A stretch of DNA of 64,000 bases, from positions 16,016,897 through 16,080,896 of the forward strand of contig NC_049993.1 of assembly GCF_000003815.2 (NCBI RefSeq). The letters are read 5' to 3'. Below are positions 24,401 to 35,900 of the stretch, piece by piece. Each line of letters starts with the position of its first letter. The stretch's first letter is position 1. This DNA is from Branchiostoma floridae. Lineage: Eukaryota; Chordata; Leptocardii; Amphioxiformes; Branchiostomatidae. A model generated the notes under the pieces. It made no database searches and was not told the origin of the DNA. It was given only the letters and a program-made list of their open reading frames with translations. A program made the translations under genes and the position numbers.

Positions 24401-25821
24401 CAACACAGGTCCTATTCTCATGAAGATCCTTTCTACAAACATGCAGAGTAAACCTGGGTGTGGCATCTAAACAAATCTGTGGCTGTACATACATTAACTA
24501 GTAGTACTAGTAGGGATGAGTTGTGGTGAATTGTTAGCGGTCGCGCTATGACAGAACACTGCAGAGTTTTAATGTATCATTTCCATCGTATCACTTCCAT
24601 CAACAGAGATTACATGCATGTGCACACTAAGTTTTTGCTGGTGCAGGTTTACTTGTTGGTAGATGTAAATATGATCACTAAGTTGTAAGAGTTTCATCCT
24701 AGAACATATGGCTGGCAACCACTATAGCTAATGCCTGGAGCCTTAACGACAATTGATAGAAGAATTGTATAAACATGTCATGTGAAGACAACTCTCATAT
24801 TCCACTGGGAACAATAAATCGCCATTATACTATTTATAGATATAAAGAAATGGTGTTCTTGAGGCCCTCTCAAGACTATCTTGAACACCTGGATATCTGG
24901 GTTACATACCTCAGGGATTACCTACATTAGTAGATGTTCTTTAAATTCTACATTAATTGAATGTATTCTTTTTTTTTAATGTGTCCATCTTTGCATATCC
25001 AGCAAGATCATGAGAGTTAACTGTCTACAATGAACTTTTGAATTTGTATGAAACTTTACAATTGATTGAACTTTGTTGACTTTGGGTTACTTGTAGGTAC
25101 ATACACACGATGTAGGTTACCTACTAGTACACAACAAATGTAGGATACCTCTGTGGTGAAGCACATGAGCAATTGTAAACTGGCTGGTTGCCACTAGATC
25201 CTAAGGTTTAACATAGGATACATGTATAAAAGAAAGGAAGAAATGTGCCACCATGCCATGCATGGTAAGTAGTATGAACACTTTAAGTTACGTGGCAAAC
25301 AAAATTATAACTCTTGTATGCAGCTATTGTTGGCAGCTAAACCATTTACACCTTGGCAGCGAACCCAGGAAATCCCCATAACAAAGGAGTGAATCAGTGT
25401 TTACAAAACAATGCACCAGACGGGAGAGGAAGTATAGTCATGGCACATTAACGTGATAAGTGCTTACGTATTTTGTCAAACAAAGGAGACCTAAGTACTG
25501 GGACCTGAAATGGTTATATTCACAACTTTAAAATAAACTGTAACAACAGTCTTTAACGGCTGAATTTGCTTCAGTTTAAGGCCAAGTTGTCCCGCAAAAT
25601 GACGTTAAACCTAAACCGCGGCATGTGAGGAGTTATCAACACGAGAATGATTGATGACTGTTATAAATTACGTCTCTATCTTTGTAAACTCACTGGTAGG
25701 TCGTCAGAACGCTCTTGTTGACCACGACGATCATGAAGGAAGAAAACCCGTAAAACAGGGCCGTGGCGAGCCGCAACAGCATGGAAGAAGTCCCCGGCCC
25801 GGACCCGCCCACAGAAGTCAT
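15402..25821 (-). CDS. SLC35D: SLC35D-family nucleotide-sugar transporter (SLC35D1/D2-like), 12 exons, 317 aa
   Basis: A multi-pass ER/Golgi carrier, by family an exchanger of UDP-sugars (UDP-GlcA, UDP-GalNAc, UDP-GlcNAc) that feeds glycosaminoglycan and glycan synthesis. Exons, in transcript order: 25694-25821, 24019-24052, 22401-22487, 21725-21792, 21245-21316, 20948-21016, 20476-20578, 18892-18984, 18202-18269, 17328-17406, 16838-16920, 15402-15471. All junctions are GT-AG with agreeing phases. Family landmarks are [16 protein letters not shown] (32-47), GLGQMVAT (51-58), [15 protein letters not shown] (107-121), [20 protein letters not shown] (168-187), [14 protein letters not shown] (188-201), [12 protein letters not shown] (253-264) and KNILITY (267-273). 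The length is close to the 337-355 of human D1/D2 as I recall them. Exon 7 has a weak donor (AAG/GTCTTA). Exons 1 and 2 exist a second time upstream. D1 versus D2 cannot be decided. Confidence 0.93.
15838..16080. repeat. TIR element copy 3, left-truncated
   Basis: It shares TCCAAAATTTGGAC, two GTATATAGTGTATAATGAA blocks, and the end GATGGTACCCAGGCTA with the element at 11117-11545. The left terminal repeat is missing. It lies in the last intron of SLC35D. Confidence 0.7.
16336..16551. repeat. MITE copy 2 (CGCGAA-TTAAA family)
   Basis: The ends are inverted (ACTGTAAATGCAG at the left, AATGCATCTACAGT at the right). The body has CACCGCAAACTTAAAACCAC and TACCGCGAAATTAAATCCC, as in copies at 1-170 and 37034-37291. 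It lies in the last intron of SLC35D. Confidence 0.7.
17583..17635. repeat. Short tandem duplication
   Basis: TTCCAATATATGACTGAAGG occurs twice with four bases between copies, in the SLC35D intron between exons 10 and 9. Confidence 0.8.
19224..19656. repeat. Non-autonomous hAT-like element
   Basis: It begins TAGGGGTGGACAAAACCGG and ends CCGGTACCCAGCCCTA, an imperfect inverted pair of the kind found in hAT transposons. The flanks GTCCATAT (19216-19223) and GTCCACGT (19657-19664) look like a diverged 8-bp target duplication (6 of 8), which is the hAT length. The right part is rich in GGACCTGAACC-type internal repeats. It lies in SLC35D intron 7 and has no transposase frame. Confidence 0.7.
20220..20314. 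repeat. (CACT)n microsatellite
   Basis: About 22 CACT units with two CACGTACT variants at the left. Located in SLC35D intron 7, between exons 8 and 7 on the plus-strand map. Confidence 0.95.
23217..23858. mobile_element. 642-bp foldback element inside duplication copy A
   Basis: Arms of about 205 bp (23217-23423 and 23653-23858) are inverted copies. They begin CAGGGGTGCCTAAGCATTTG and end with its inverse, and consist of repeats of ATGAAATTCGTACGAAT- and CACTATGCGAAAACGCA-like words. The 229-bp core is unlike the arms: GC-richer, with GTCACGTGAC (23450-23459) and a CAAGATGGCGGC word like a YY1 site (about 23478). The corresponding place in copy B (about 27892) is uninterrupted, which shows it is an insertion. 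A target duplication is not clear. No protein is encoded. Confidence 0.85.
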
Positions 25822-25891
25822 CGTTTGTTACGACAGATTTCAAAACAGCTGGCAGAAGAATGAGCAACACTCGCCGCACGTATCACTTGTC

Positions 25892-25896
25892 GCCAT
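25892..25896 (-). promoter_or_regulatory. YY1-like initiator word in SLC35D 5' flank (copy A)
   Basis: On the minus strand AAAATGGCGACAAG lies about 75 bases before the start codon. The GCCAT core (plus strand) matches the YY1 motif often found at transcription starts of TATA-less genes. If transcription starts upstream of it, this ATG would open an 18-codon upstream frame ending before the main ATG. The same word is at 29947-29951 in copy B. Confidence 0.45.
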
Positions 25897-26129
25897 TTTG
25901 TTTTGGAGTGGAGGTCAAAGGTTACCGTAAGGGCGGGAAATTGGAACCGGGAACATACCATATCAAAACATTTCGTAGGGGTGTAAATTTAAAGTGTTAC
26001 GATAAGTTCCTGTGCTTCTTTGCAATGTTGAAGATATTACATTATATATGCTACTCAGAAATTTGGGACTTAAAGCTAATGATTGTATGCGCGAGGAAAA
26101 ATATCCCAAAATTCTCGTATTTGCCCCTG

Positions 26130-27128
26130 ACGACGTTTCCTGCCCCTGGCGCTGACTGTGTTTCCCTGTCCCTGGTGCCGACTGCATTTCCCTGTCGCTG
26201 GTGCTGACTGCATTCCCTGCCCCTGGTGCTGACTGCATTCCCTGCCCCTGGTGCTGACTGCATTCCCTGCCCCTGGTGCTGACTGCATTCCCTGCCCCTG
26301 GTGCTGACTGTGTTTCTCTGTCCCTGGTGCTGACTGTGTTTCCCTGTCCCTAGTGCTGACTGTGTTTCCCTGTCCCTAGTGCTGACTGTGTATCCCTGCC
26401 CCTGGTGCTGACTGTGTTTCCCTGTCCCTGGTGCCGACTGTATGTCCTTGTCCCTGGTGCTGACTGCATTCCCTGCCCCTGGTGCTGACTGCATTCCCTG
26501 CCCCTGGTGCTGACTGTGTTTCTCTGTCCCTGGTGCTGACTGTGTTTCTCTGTCCCTGGTGCTGACTGTGTTTCCCTGTCCCTGGTGCTGACTGTGTTTC
26601 CCTGTCCCTAGTGTTGACTGTGTATCCCTGCCCCTGGTGCTGACTGTGTTTCTCTGTCCCTGGTGCTGACTGTGTTTCCCTGTCCCTAGTGCTGACTGTG
26701 TATCCCTGTCCCTGGTGCTGACTGTGTTTCCCTGCCCCTGGCGCTGACTGTGTTTCCCTGTCCCTGGTGCCGACTGTATTTCCCTGTCCCTGGTGCTGAC
26801 TGCATTTTCCTGCCCCTGGTGCTGACTGTTTCCCTGTCCCTGGCCGTGTTTCCTTGTCCCTGATACTGACTGTGTTTCCCTGTCCCTGGTGCTGACTGTG
26901 TTTCCCTGTCCCTGGTGCTGACTGTGTTTCCGTGTTCCTGATACCGACTGTGTCTCCCTGTCCCTGGTGTTGACTGTGTTTCCCTGCCCCTGGTGCCGAC
27001 TGTGTTTCCCTGTCCCTGGTGCTGACTGTAATTCCCTGTCCCTGGTGCTGACTGCATTTCCCTGTCCCTGGTGCTGACTGTGTTTCCCTGTCCCTGGTGC
27101 TGACTGTGTTTCCTTGTCCCCGGTGTGT
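26130..27128. repeat. 26-bp minisatellite, copy A (~38 units)
   Basis: Units of 25-26 bp built on CTGACTGTGTTTCCCTGTCC followed by CTGGTG, with variants (CTGACTGCATTCCCTGCCCC; CTAGTG). It lies about 300 bp upstream of SLC35D exon 1. Because 26 is not a multiple of 3 and the unit lacks minus-strand stops, frames of up to 361 codons run through it. They cycle through the same three peptides and are not a gene. Confidence 0.95.
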
Positions 27129-28052
27129 TGTAACATGTTGTGTCAGTTTGCAATGTTAGCGTAAACCCTCTCAGGCTTGGAGGGCGTCAATTGGGGGACG
27201 GAATGCACTCGAACTGTATGGAACATGTATCAATATTCAGACTATGGATAATTCAGATAATGAACATAAACCACAGGAGTCAGAAGGAAATCTTTATATA
27301 AAAATGTCTGGCTAGAAATTAAAAAAAAAGAAGCATGTCTTATATCTTTGTTCTTAGAAAGAATACCGAAACTAATTGATTAGCCTACTCCATTGTAACA
27401 CTATATACTATATCAAAGAATTGTATTATGTTAACAAGGATGTTACTATTGTATTCTATACCTCTATACCTCTATATTCTATGCCTCTATTTTGTACTTT
27501 GGTAATACTTGCTAAATACATGTACTGTACAACTGTTGTACCGTGTACTGTACAACTGTCGTGCAATAAAGTTGTCCCTATGATGTCCTTGGCTGAACTG
27601 TATTTATTTGTATTTCAACATGATATGATTCATCACTTTGACCTTCACATGTGCACTCCATACATATGCTTGTAGGTCATGGCAGAGGACATCTCTGTCA
27701 TAAAAATGGTGTCCCCCTTCCACCATGTAAATCCCCCATGTTTGGATTAGCCGGGACCTTTTAACTTGATCCAAGAGATCACAACCTCCTGCTGCACCAG
27801 AATGTGAACTAGACTATTGTTTACATGCCAAAAATGGAACTGACAGCTCTTGCACTTGATCACCACTCTATTTGAGAGAAGCTATTAGTACTATAAACCT
27901 TGTATGTTTTCTTCTCCCTATGAAGTTTAAGTTATGATTTTGTTAATTCAAACATATAGACCGTATTCTTAATGCTCTTAAGCCATAAAATTGATGTAGA
28001 ATTCAAGAATTCTTCTAAAGCTTAAGCTCTTTAATTGGTATGATAATCGTAC

Positions 28053-28086
28053 CTGACCAAGCCCCAAGAACTGGAAACTTGGAAAT
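28053..28086 (-). other. Duplicate of SLC35D exon 2 (copy B)
   Basis: A 34-base exon with intact AG acceptor and GT donor (GTACGA instead of GTAAGA in copy A). One silent change (GGT for GGG, Gly53) separates it from 24019-24052. If both copies of exon 2 were spliced into one transcript, the 34 bases would shift the frame, so only one can be used at a time. Confidence 0.88.
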
Positions 28087-29748
28087 CTGCAACAAACAAA
28101 AAAAAGGAATTCGACATGCATGTAGTCAAAAGGTGTGCTCATCACAAGACCATCTATAATGCATACATATATATTTACATTGTACAACAGTAACAACTTT
28201 ATGATTAATGCAATGTAAATCAAATGAAGTAAAATTTTGAATCATAAGAGGTCAACAGAGTTAGAAACATTTTTCATACAAAGTTATCAGATTCTGGGCA
28301 AACATTTCTAGTAATACTTACTAGTATTGTAATGAATTTAAGATTGAAATTTCAAACTCTACAACCTGATAAGATAATGGAACTAGGACTGTGACCCATT
28401 TGACATACTTAACAGAAAGTATGCCACACAACACAGGTCCTGTTCTCATGAAGATCCTTTCTACAAACACACAGAGTAAACCAGGGTGTGGCATCTAAAC
28501 AAACCTGTAGCTGTACATACATTAACTAGTGGTAGGGATGAGTTGTGGTGAATTGTTAGCGGTCGCGCTATAACAGAACACTGCAGAGTTTTAATGTATC
28601 ATTTCCATCGTATCACTTCCATCAACAGAGATTACATGCATGTGCACACTAAGTTTTTGCTGGTGCAGGCTTACATTATGTACTTGTTGGTAGATGTAAA
28701 TATGATCACTAAGTTGTAAGAGTTTCATCCTAGAGCATATGGCTGGCAACCACTATAGCTAATGCCTGGAGCCTTAACGACAATTGATAGAAGAATTGTA
28801 TAAACATGTCATGTGAAGACAACTCTCATATTCCACTGGGAACAATAAATCGCCATTATACTATTTATTAAATCTTATAGATATAAAGAAATGGTGTTCT
28901 TGAGGCCCTCTCAAGACTATCTTGAACACCTGGATATCTGGGTTACATACCTCAGGGATTACCTATTCTACATTAGTAGATGATCTTTAAATTCTGCATT
29001 TAGAATGTATTCTTTTTTTTCTTCATGTGGCCATCTTAACTCTGCATATCCAGCAAGATCATGAGAGTTAACTGTCTACAATGTATGAACTTTTGAATTT
29101 GTATGAAACTTAACAATTGATTGAACTTTGTTGACTTTGGGTTACTTGTAGGTACATACACACGATGTAGGTTACCTACTAGTACACAACAAATGTAGGA
29201 TACCTCTGTGGTGAAGCACATGAGCAATTGTAAACTGGCTGGTTGCCACTAGATCCTAAGGTTTAACATAGGATACATGTATAAAAGAAAGGAAGAAATG
29301 TGCCACCATGCCATGCATGGTAAGTAGTATGAACACTTTAAGTTACGTGGCAAACAAAATTATAACTCTTGTATGCAGCTATTGTTGGCAGCTAAACCAT
29401 TTACACCTTGGCAGCGAACCCAGGAAATCCCCATAACAAAGGAGTGAATCAGTGTTTACAAAACAATGCACCAGACGGGAGAGGAAGTATAGTCATGGCA
29501 CATTAACGTGATAAGTGCTTACGTATTTTGTCAAACAAAGGAGACCTAAGTACTGGGACCTGAAATGGTTATATTCACAACTTTAAAATAAACTGTAACA
29601 ACAGTCTTTAACGGCTGAATTTGCTTCAGTTTAAGGCCAAGTTGTCCCGCAAAATGACGTTAAACCTAAACCGCGGCATGTGAGGAGTTATCAACACGAG
29701 AATGATTGATGACTGTTATAAATTACGTCTCTATCTTTGTAAACTCAC

Positions 29749-29876
29749 TGGTAGGTCGTCAGAACGCTCTTGTTGACCACGACGATCATGAAGGAAGAAA
29801 ACCCGTAAAACAGGGCCGTGGCGAGCCGCAACAGCATGGAAGAAGTCCCCGGCCCGGACCCGCCCACAGAAGTCAT
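29749..29876 (-). other. Duplicate of SLC35D exon 1 with start codon (copy B)
   Basis: Identical to 25694-25821 in coding content: 42 codons plus two bases, same donor (CA/GTGAGT), same 5' flank including the ATGGCG word. Joined to either exon 2 copy and exon 3 it would give the same protein. It may be a second promoter and first exon of SLC35D, or a haplotype artefact. Confidence 0.88.
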
Positions 29877-29946
29877 CGTTTGTTACGACAGATTTCAAAA
29901 CAGCTGGCAGAAGAATGAGCAACACTCGCCGCACGTATCACTTGTC

Positions 29947-29951
29947 GCCAT
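29947..29951 (-). promoter_or_regulatory. YY1-like initiator word (copy B)
   Basis: Same AAAATGGCGACAAG word and spacing to the start codon as in copy A. Confidence 0.4.
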
Positions 29952-30184
29952 TTTGTTTTGGAGTGGAGGTCAAAGGTTACCGTAAGGGCGGGAAATTGGA
30001 ACCGGGAACATACCATATCAAAACATTTCGTAGGGGTGTAAATTTAAAGTGTTACGATAAGTTCCTGTGCTTCTTTGCAATGTTGAAGATATTACATTAT
30101 ATATGCTACTCAGAAATTTGGGACTTAAAGCTAATGATTGTATGCGCGAGGAAAAATATCCCAAAATTCTCGTATTTGCCCCTG

Positions 30185-31208
30185 ACGACGTTTCCTGCCC
30201 CTGGCGCTGACTGTGTTTCCCTGTACCTGGTGCGACTGCATTTCCCTGTCGCTGGTGCTGACTGCATTCCCTGCCCCTGGTGCTGACTGCATTCCCTGCC
30301 CCTGGTGCTGACTGCATTCCCTGCCCCTGGTGCTGACTGCATTCCCTGCCCCTGGTGCTGACTGTGTTTCTCTGTCCCTGGTGCTGACTGTGTTTCCCTG
30401 TCCCTAGTGCTGACTGTGTTTCCCTGTCCCTAGTGCTGACTGTGTATCCCTGCCCCTGGTGCTGACTGTGTTTCCCTGTCCCTGGTGCCGACTGTATGTC
30501 CTTGTCCCTGGTGCTGACTGCATTCCCTGCCCCTGGTGCTGACTGCATTCCCTGCCCCTGGTGCTGACTGTGTTTCTCTGTCCCTGGTGCTGACTGTGTT
30601 TCTCTGTCCCTGGTGCTGACTGTGTTTCCCTGTCCCTGGTGCTGACTGTGTTTCCCTGTCCCTAGTGTTGACTGTGTATCCCTGCCCCTGGTGCTGACTG
30701 TGTTTCTCTGTCCCTGGTGCTGACTGTGTTTCTCTGTCCCTGGTGCTGACTGTGTTTCCCTGTCCCTAGTGCTGACTGTGTATCCCTGTCCCTGGTGCTG
30801 ACTGTGTTTCCCTGCCCCTGGCGCTGACTGTGTTTCCCTGTCCCTGGTGCCGACTGTATTTCCCTGTCCCTGGTGCTGACTGCATTTTCCTGCCCCTGGT
30901 GCTGACTGTTTCCCTGTCCCTGGCCGTGTTTCCTTGTCCCTGATACTGACTGTGTTTCCCTGTCCCTGGTGCTGACTGTGTTTCCCTGTCCCTGGTGCTG
31001 ACTGTGTTTCCGTGTTCCTGATACCGACTGTGTCTCCCTGTCCCTGGTGTTGACTGTGTTTCCCTGCCCCTGGTGCCGACTGTGTTTCCCTGTCCCTGGT
31101 GCTGACTGTAATTCCCTGTCCCTGGTGCTGACTGCATTTCCCTGTCCCTGGTGCTGACTGTGTTTCCCTGTCCCTGGTGCTGACTGTGTTTCCTTGTCCC
31201 CGGTGTGT
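30185..31208. repeat. 26-bp minisatellite, copy B (~39 units)
   Basis: Same array as 26130-27128, with the order of variant units preserved. It carries one additional unit and a one-base loss near 30232. Confidence 0.95.
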
Positions 31209-31416
31209 TGTAACATGTTGTGTCAGTTTGCAATGTTAGCGTAAACCCTCTCAGGCTTGGAGGGCGTCAATTGGGGGACGGAATGCACTCGAACTGTATG
31301 GAACATGTATCAATATTCAGACTATGGATAATTCAGATAATGAACATAAACCACAGGAGTCAGAAGGAAATCTTTATATAAAAATGTCTGGCTAGAAATT
31401 AAAAAAAAAGAAGCAT

Positions 31417-32652
31417 CGATTTCTTGTTTAATGACATGTTTAACTGGTAACGTTAATATTATATGTCTTATGTGTGAGCTTTGAAGAAAGATAGCCTGAT
31501 TCAATATCGCTTATAGCGGCCCGCTAGACATCCGGACGGCCACAAACGGGGAGGGGCCAGTTTCAGCCCCGGACAGCAGATTTTGTGTTATACAGACTAG
31601 AGGAAAGATGGTAGATTTGTTTTGTAAGGTTGTAAGTTATTTTTCTAACGTCGTAATAAACCATGTTATACTTTTTGTAACTCTCTCCTCGTAACCATGT
31701 AACTCGCTCCAACAGGATTTCAACAGTGTCACTAATGAAAAATACCGGATGGTTATCTAAAACGTCTGACCGTTTCCAAAATCATATCCAGTTGCTTGAT
31801 TAACTGCTTTTTGGCGAGTTTTTGTGATGGTTTTGGTTCCTTTGGCTCAATCATTTTCTTAACTGTCTGACGGACATACCGCGACGTTATTTGTATATAC
31901 TGTGATATGACCTCCAGGGTCAAAAGTTACAAAGTTGTTGTTGGACGGGTGGGTGAAATTCCACCAGTTTGTACTTTTGTTTATCAAGACCAGGTCCGCC
32001 AACAAAGCTTTGTCACCACCGTTTCTACCTTCAGCTGCTTCACTGCGAAAGCAAAGAAAACGTAGGTATGATTTTAGTAACGATAATGGCCGTGTGGTTA
32101 AATGTAGAGTGGAAGTTTGGGGTGTTTTTGCTGCTACATGCTGAGCAACAAAATTTTAACGTATGTGCAGTCATGCACGCATGCCTTCCTTTTGTGTGGA
32201 GTTTTTGCTAATATCCCTGCCGTCGCCATAATGATGTAGCCTCTACCAGACTGACTACGCTGGCTATAAATTAATATCAATAGCCATTTGCCAGGGAGTT
32301 TTGCTACCAGAGGAGTTGGCCTGAGGACCTTAAATTTAAGTAGCGTGGACTGACGTTACGGGCCGTGAGTGAGTGAGTGAGGACTGACTCCCCTAGCCTG
32401 GCCTGAATTTCCCGATTTTTGTTGGCCGACTTCTACGATCCCCGTACCCCCCCGAAGGAAGGCCGACTGCGGTTGTGACATATAAACTTGTTCGATATCA
32501 ATGAATAGATGAAAGTTGAATCTCTTCTTCTGGATAAATCAAATTTAATTCAGCAATTTCAAACGACATCAGTCGTTCTTCTTAAGTGAAATAAAAATAA
32601 AAGTTTACAACTCTGCGGAATAAGATGTTCGATATCACTTTCACTTTCCAGA
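31417..32652. other. Region upstream of the P450 gene
   Basis: It lies between the duplication and the P450 start and is the shared upstream region of the two divergent genes. It contains a copy of the CATATCCAGTTGCTTGATTA repeat (about 31755-31815) and a short GAGT run (32365-32382). No TATA box or other core promoter element of the P450 was identified with confidence. Confidence 0.45.
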
Positions 32653-32842
32653 ATGGCCAGTTGGACCACATGGCTGATGACCGTGCTGGTCGGCTTGGCC
32701 ACCCTGGTGTTGGTCAGCTGGGTGCTGGACATCATCAAGCGCCGGAGGATGCCGCCTGGACCATTCTTCTGGCCAATCATTGGCAACATCTTCAGTAAGT
32801 ACCCAGAGTTGTTACCGCCGAGATAAATGGAGGTATTGTTTT

Positions 32843-32901
<59 letters not shown>

Positions 32902-35900
32902 GTGTGTGTGTGTGTGTATGTGTGTGTGTGTGTGGTCCCCCTGGTATGTGACTTTGGTACTGTGGCATATCTTATGGTTTTTGATAAAAGATACATTCTT
33001 TTAGCTTATGTTTAATGAACATTGAATTGTGTTTCATCTCCCCTTTGCTTGTTTAAGTCCCTGACAAAAAAAATTCAAATATCAATATGATAATTGTAAG
33101 TCAGTATGTTTTCCTTCTACATTGAATTTTTCCTTCCTTTGTACTATGCCAGTGTTTGGAGGCCAGTTCTACCTGACGTTCGTCGAGCTGGGTAAGAAGT
33201 ATGGAGATGTGTTCAGTCTGAAGCTTGGCATGAGGGACGTGGTGGTGCTCAACAGTCTGGACGTCATCAGGGAGGCACTGGTGAAGAAAGGGGCGGACTT
33301 CGCAGGCAGGACCCAGACTGCGACTGGTACGATCACTTACAACGCAGGGTTCTCACCAGGAATTTTTGTACAGCATAGAGGGCGTCTAATCGTGGCTATT
33401 AGCCATGTGGGAAGTGGCACAGGCATGAGTCTTCTAGGATGGTCTGTAGGCGTTTACCCTGAAAATGCTTAATTCATAGCCGTCAGAAACACTATTTCCT
33501 GCAGTAAAATTTGGCCCTCAAAATTTGTTACAAAACAAGTGGATACTGGTCTGCTACTAAACAAGCCCACAGTGCTGTTCAAAACACAACATAGGGGCCC
33601 AAATCGCACCTATGCTCAACTGCTAGGGCAAGAACCCTGCAACAGCATTGGTGTTCATTACAGCCTTTTGAACTGCACATAATTGTTGGCAAGAAAGTAC
33701 TCAAGAAATTAAATGTGCATGCTTATTCAACATTCAAGCTAAATGCTGAGAGTAAAGTATGGAGAATTACACAGAAGGACTTAATTAGGGGCAAAGCATC
33801 TATACCTACTAGGATTCATGCATTATAACCTTGAAAGGTGAACTGAGACATCTGTTATCATAATACAGTCAGTGTAGTGCCACCAAGTCATGAGTGAAGG
33901 TACTGCAGTCACAATGACAATCATCCTTCTTTCAGGTGACCTGATATCAGAAGGTGGGAAGGACATTGTGATGGGTGACTTCAACCCAACATGGAAACTG
34001 CAGAGGAAGCTGTTCCATGGTGCAGTCAGGTAGGATTTGGCTTAGGTAGAAAAACAGAGGGTTGGGTAATCTAATCTTAAGCCTAGGTAGGTAGCCATAG
34101 GTAGCGTGTGTAGTCTGGTACTAGTTTAAGCAGCCCTACCTCTGGAAATAGAAGCTGTGAGTTTGGTCCTGGTTGTATTGCTCGCCCGACATGCACGCTG
34201 CGACTAGTACTGCTGCAGTTGCCAAGTGGGTACGAGTAGAGTATTCCCCTTGTTGATTGGTTGGTTTATAACCAACGACTTTAAAAACGGTAACATTCTG
34301 TTTACTCTGCTTATCCCTTGGCATTTGGGAAAGAGTATGTTAGTTGAACTCATACACCAGGGCTACAGGAACAAAGATGGGCACCAGCCCATGCACCATT
34401 GGTGCAGGAAGGACCTTACCTTTTTTTTTCCTCTTTCCAGAGCTTATGCCACAGGGCGTACCTTAGAGGACAAGGTACAGGGAGCCCTGAATGACGTCAT
34501 TGACGAGTTCTCCAGTCTGGAGGGGAAAGCAGTGGATGTGGAAGCTCACGTCTTTAAACTGGTCCTCAATGTTGTCTGCTCTGCCACCTTTGGGCACAGG
34601 TATTTCTTTATATGTATATGAGGGTTGAGAGATTGTAATCTGGCAAAATCGCTGATTACTGTCAGGAATCCTGATCAGGTTGATAGGAATGTGTTAGGGT
34701 GGTCTCCCATTTATGAACCATTCATTTCAAGTCAATCCTTTGATCTTAAGTGTCTTACTTAGACTTAGACTTAGGGGCTGTCAGCTCCCATGTCGTCTGA
34801 CACACCAGGCAGTCAGGTAGGCACAGCAGACTCTGTCGGCTGTGTGAGTAAGCCATCCTTCCAGCTGATGTTGACTGCTCAGAGGTCCCTTTTGTTATAA
34901 TGGTTTATTAGGCAAACTTTACATGTCATACGGTTCGCAGCCTTGCGGCTGAATTGTGGTAATGACATTACATTCAGCATAGTTATGATTTCAAACAATA
35001 TAAACGATAAAATTCCTTAGGCACATTAAGATAAGAAGCAAGGTTAAAATATTTATATCTGAATTACGCGATTAAAATCTATTCTTGCACATTCAAGTAA
35101 TCGTTATATTCCATCTTTGTTGGTCTGCTTGTAGTTCATCTTTGGGCAACCTCTGCTTCTCTTTCATACCCATGGATACCAGTGCATGCATGACCTGGTT
35201 TGCCAGTCTAAGTGATGCAAAATCTTGTGACATGTGACAGTTCATTATATCTCAACAATGTACAGGTATAAGATGGAAGACGAGGATTTCCAGTTTTTGA
35301 TGAGGATGAGCCAAAAGTTTTTTGAGCTCGGGGCCCAGGGGATGCTGGCTGACATCTATCCTTCTCTTGCCTTCCTACCAACACCGAGTGAGTCATCTTT
35401 TGTTGTAACAGTTTCATTTTCATCGCTAACCTGGTATCTAGTATATCAGGGCTTGGTCAGGCTCTCTTCAGGACAGATGAAGCTGTCTGCTGCCAGAGAA
35501 AATCTTTCGCACCCACAAGTTTTATGTGGTAAGAGTTTTACACAGTGGGAGTTTAATAGACCGCCATGAATAGACTACCCGACAGCAGAGAGCTTCATTT
35601 GCTCCAAAGAGAGCCTAGCCAAGCCCGGATAGACTGGATAACACAGGTCATTGCATAGCATAACCAGTAAATGTAAACTGCTTCATAATAAGTTCCAATA
35701 AGTACATTTAGTCACTCATACAAGGATAGCAGGACCTCTACTCTATGTGATGAGTGTTATGGGTTCTTTAATGAGCCAGCAGTTGTTCTTTCCATGGGTT
35801 TCTGTTTTAATAAAGTCTCAAATGCAAGCCCATCATACCTTCATTTTTTCCATATGATTCTTCAGTTACGTTGACTTTGCCCTTCTGAAAGTACTTCCCA

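Larger units (their letters stand above)
22672..27336. repeat. Tandem segmental duplication, copy A (proximal)
   Basis: It starts GTCTTATATCTTTGTTCTTA and ends AAAAAGAAGCAT. Copy B begins at the next base with the same start and ends with the same AAAAAGAAGCAT at 31416. Copy A holds exons 1 and 2 of SLC35D, the 5' flank, a 26-bp minisatellite, and a 642-bp foldback insertion absent from B. From about 24.9 kb to the right end the two copies are almost identical. The left part shows scattered substitutions and small indels. Either a real tandem duplication or two haplotypes joined by the assembler. Confidence 0.93.
27337..31416. repeat. Tandem segmental duplication, copy B (distal)
   Basis: Direct repeat of 22672-27336 without the foldback insertion (4080 versus 4665 bp). 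The offset between copies is exactly 4055 bp across exon 1 and its flank. It becomes 4080 bp beyond the minisatellite, because copy B has one extra repeat unit and a one-base deletion. The junction with copy A is abrupt at 27336/27337, with at most one base of shared sequence. Confidence 0.93.

Noticed and set aside
25860-26207. 115-codon plus-strand frame upstream of SLC35D
   Set aside because: It lies on the opposite strand of the SLC35D 5' flank and runs into the minisatellite. No recognisable protein features.
26130-27128. CRISPR-like regular array
   Set aside because: Units are contiguous and 25-26 bp with no unique spacers, in an animal genome. It is a minisatellite.
26051-27136. 361-codon minus-strand open frame rich in QSAPGTGKHSQHQGQ
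   Set aside because: It runs through a 26-bp minisatellite. Three units make 26 codons, and the other frames give the same peptides in shifted order. No signal of selection or splice structure.
30018-31233. Minus-strand frames of 155-184 codons in the second minisatellite
   Set aside because: Same repeat artefact as in copy A.
32559-33015. His-Thr and Cys-Val repeat frames
   Set aside because: They come from the GT microsatellite in P450 intron 1.
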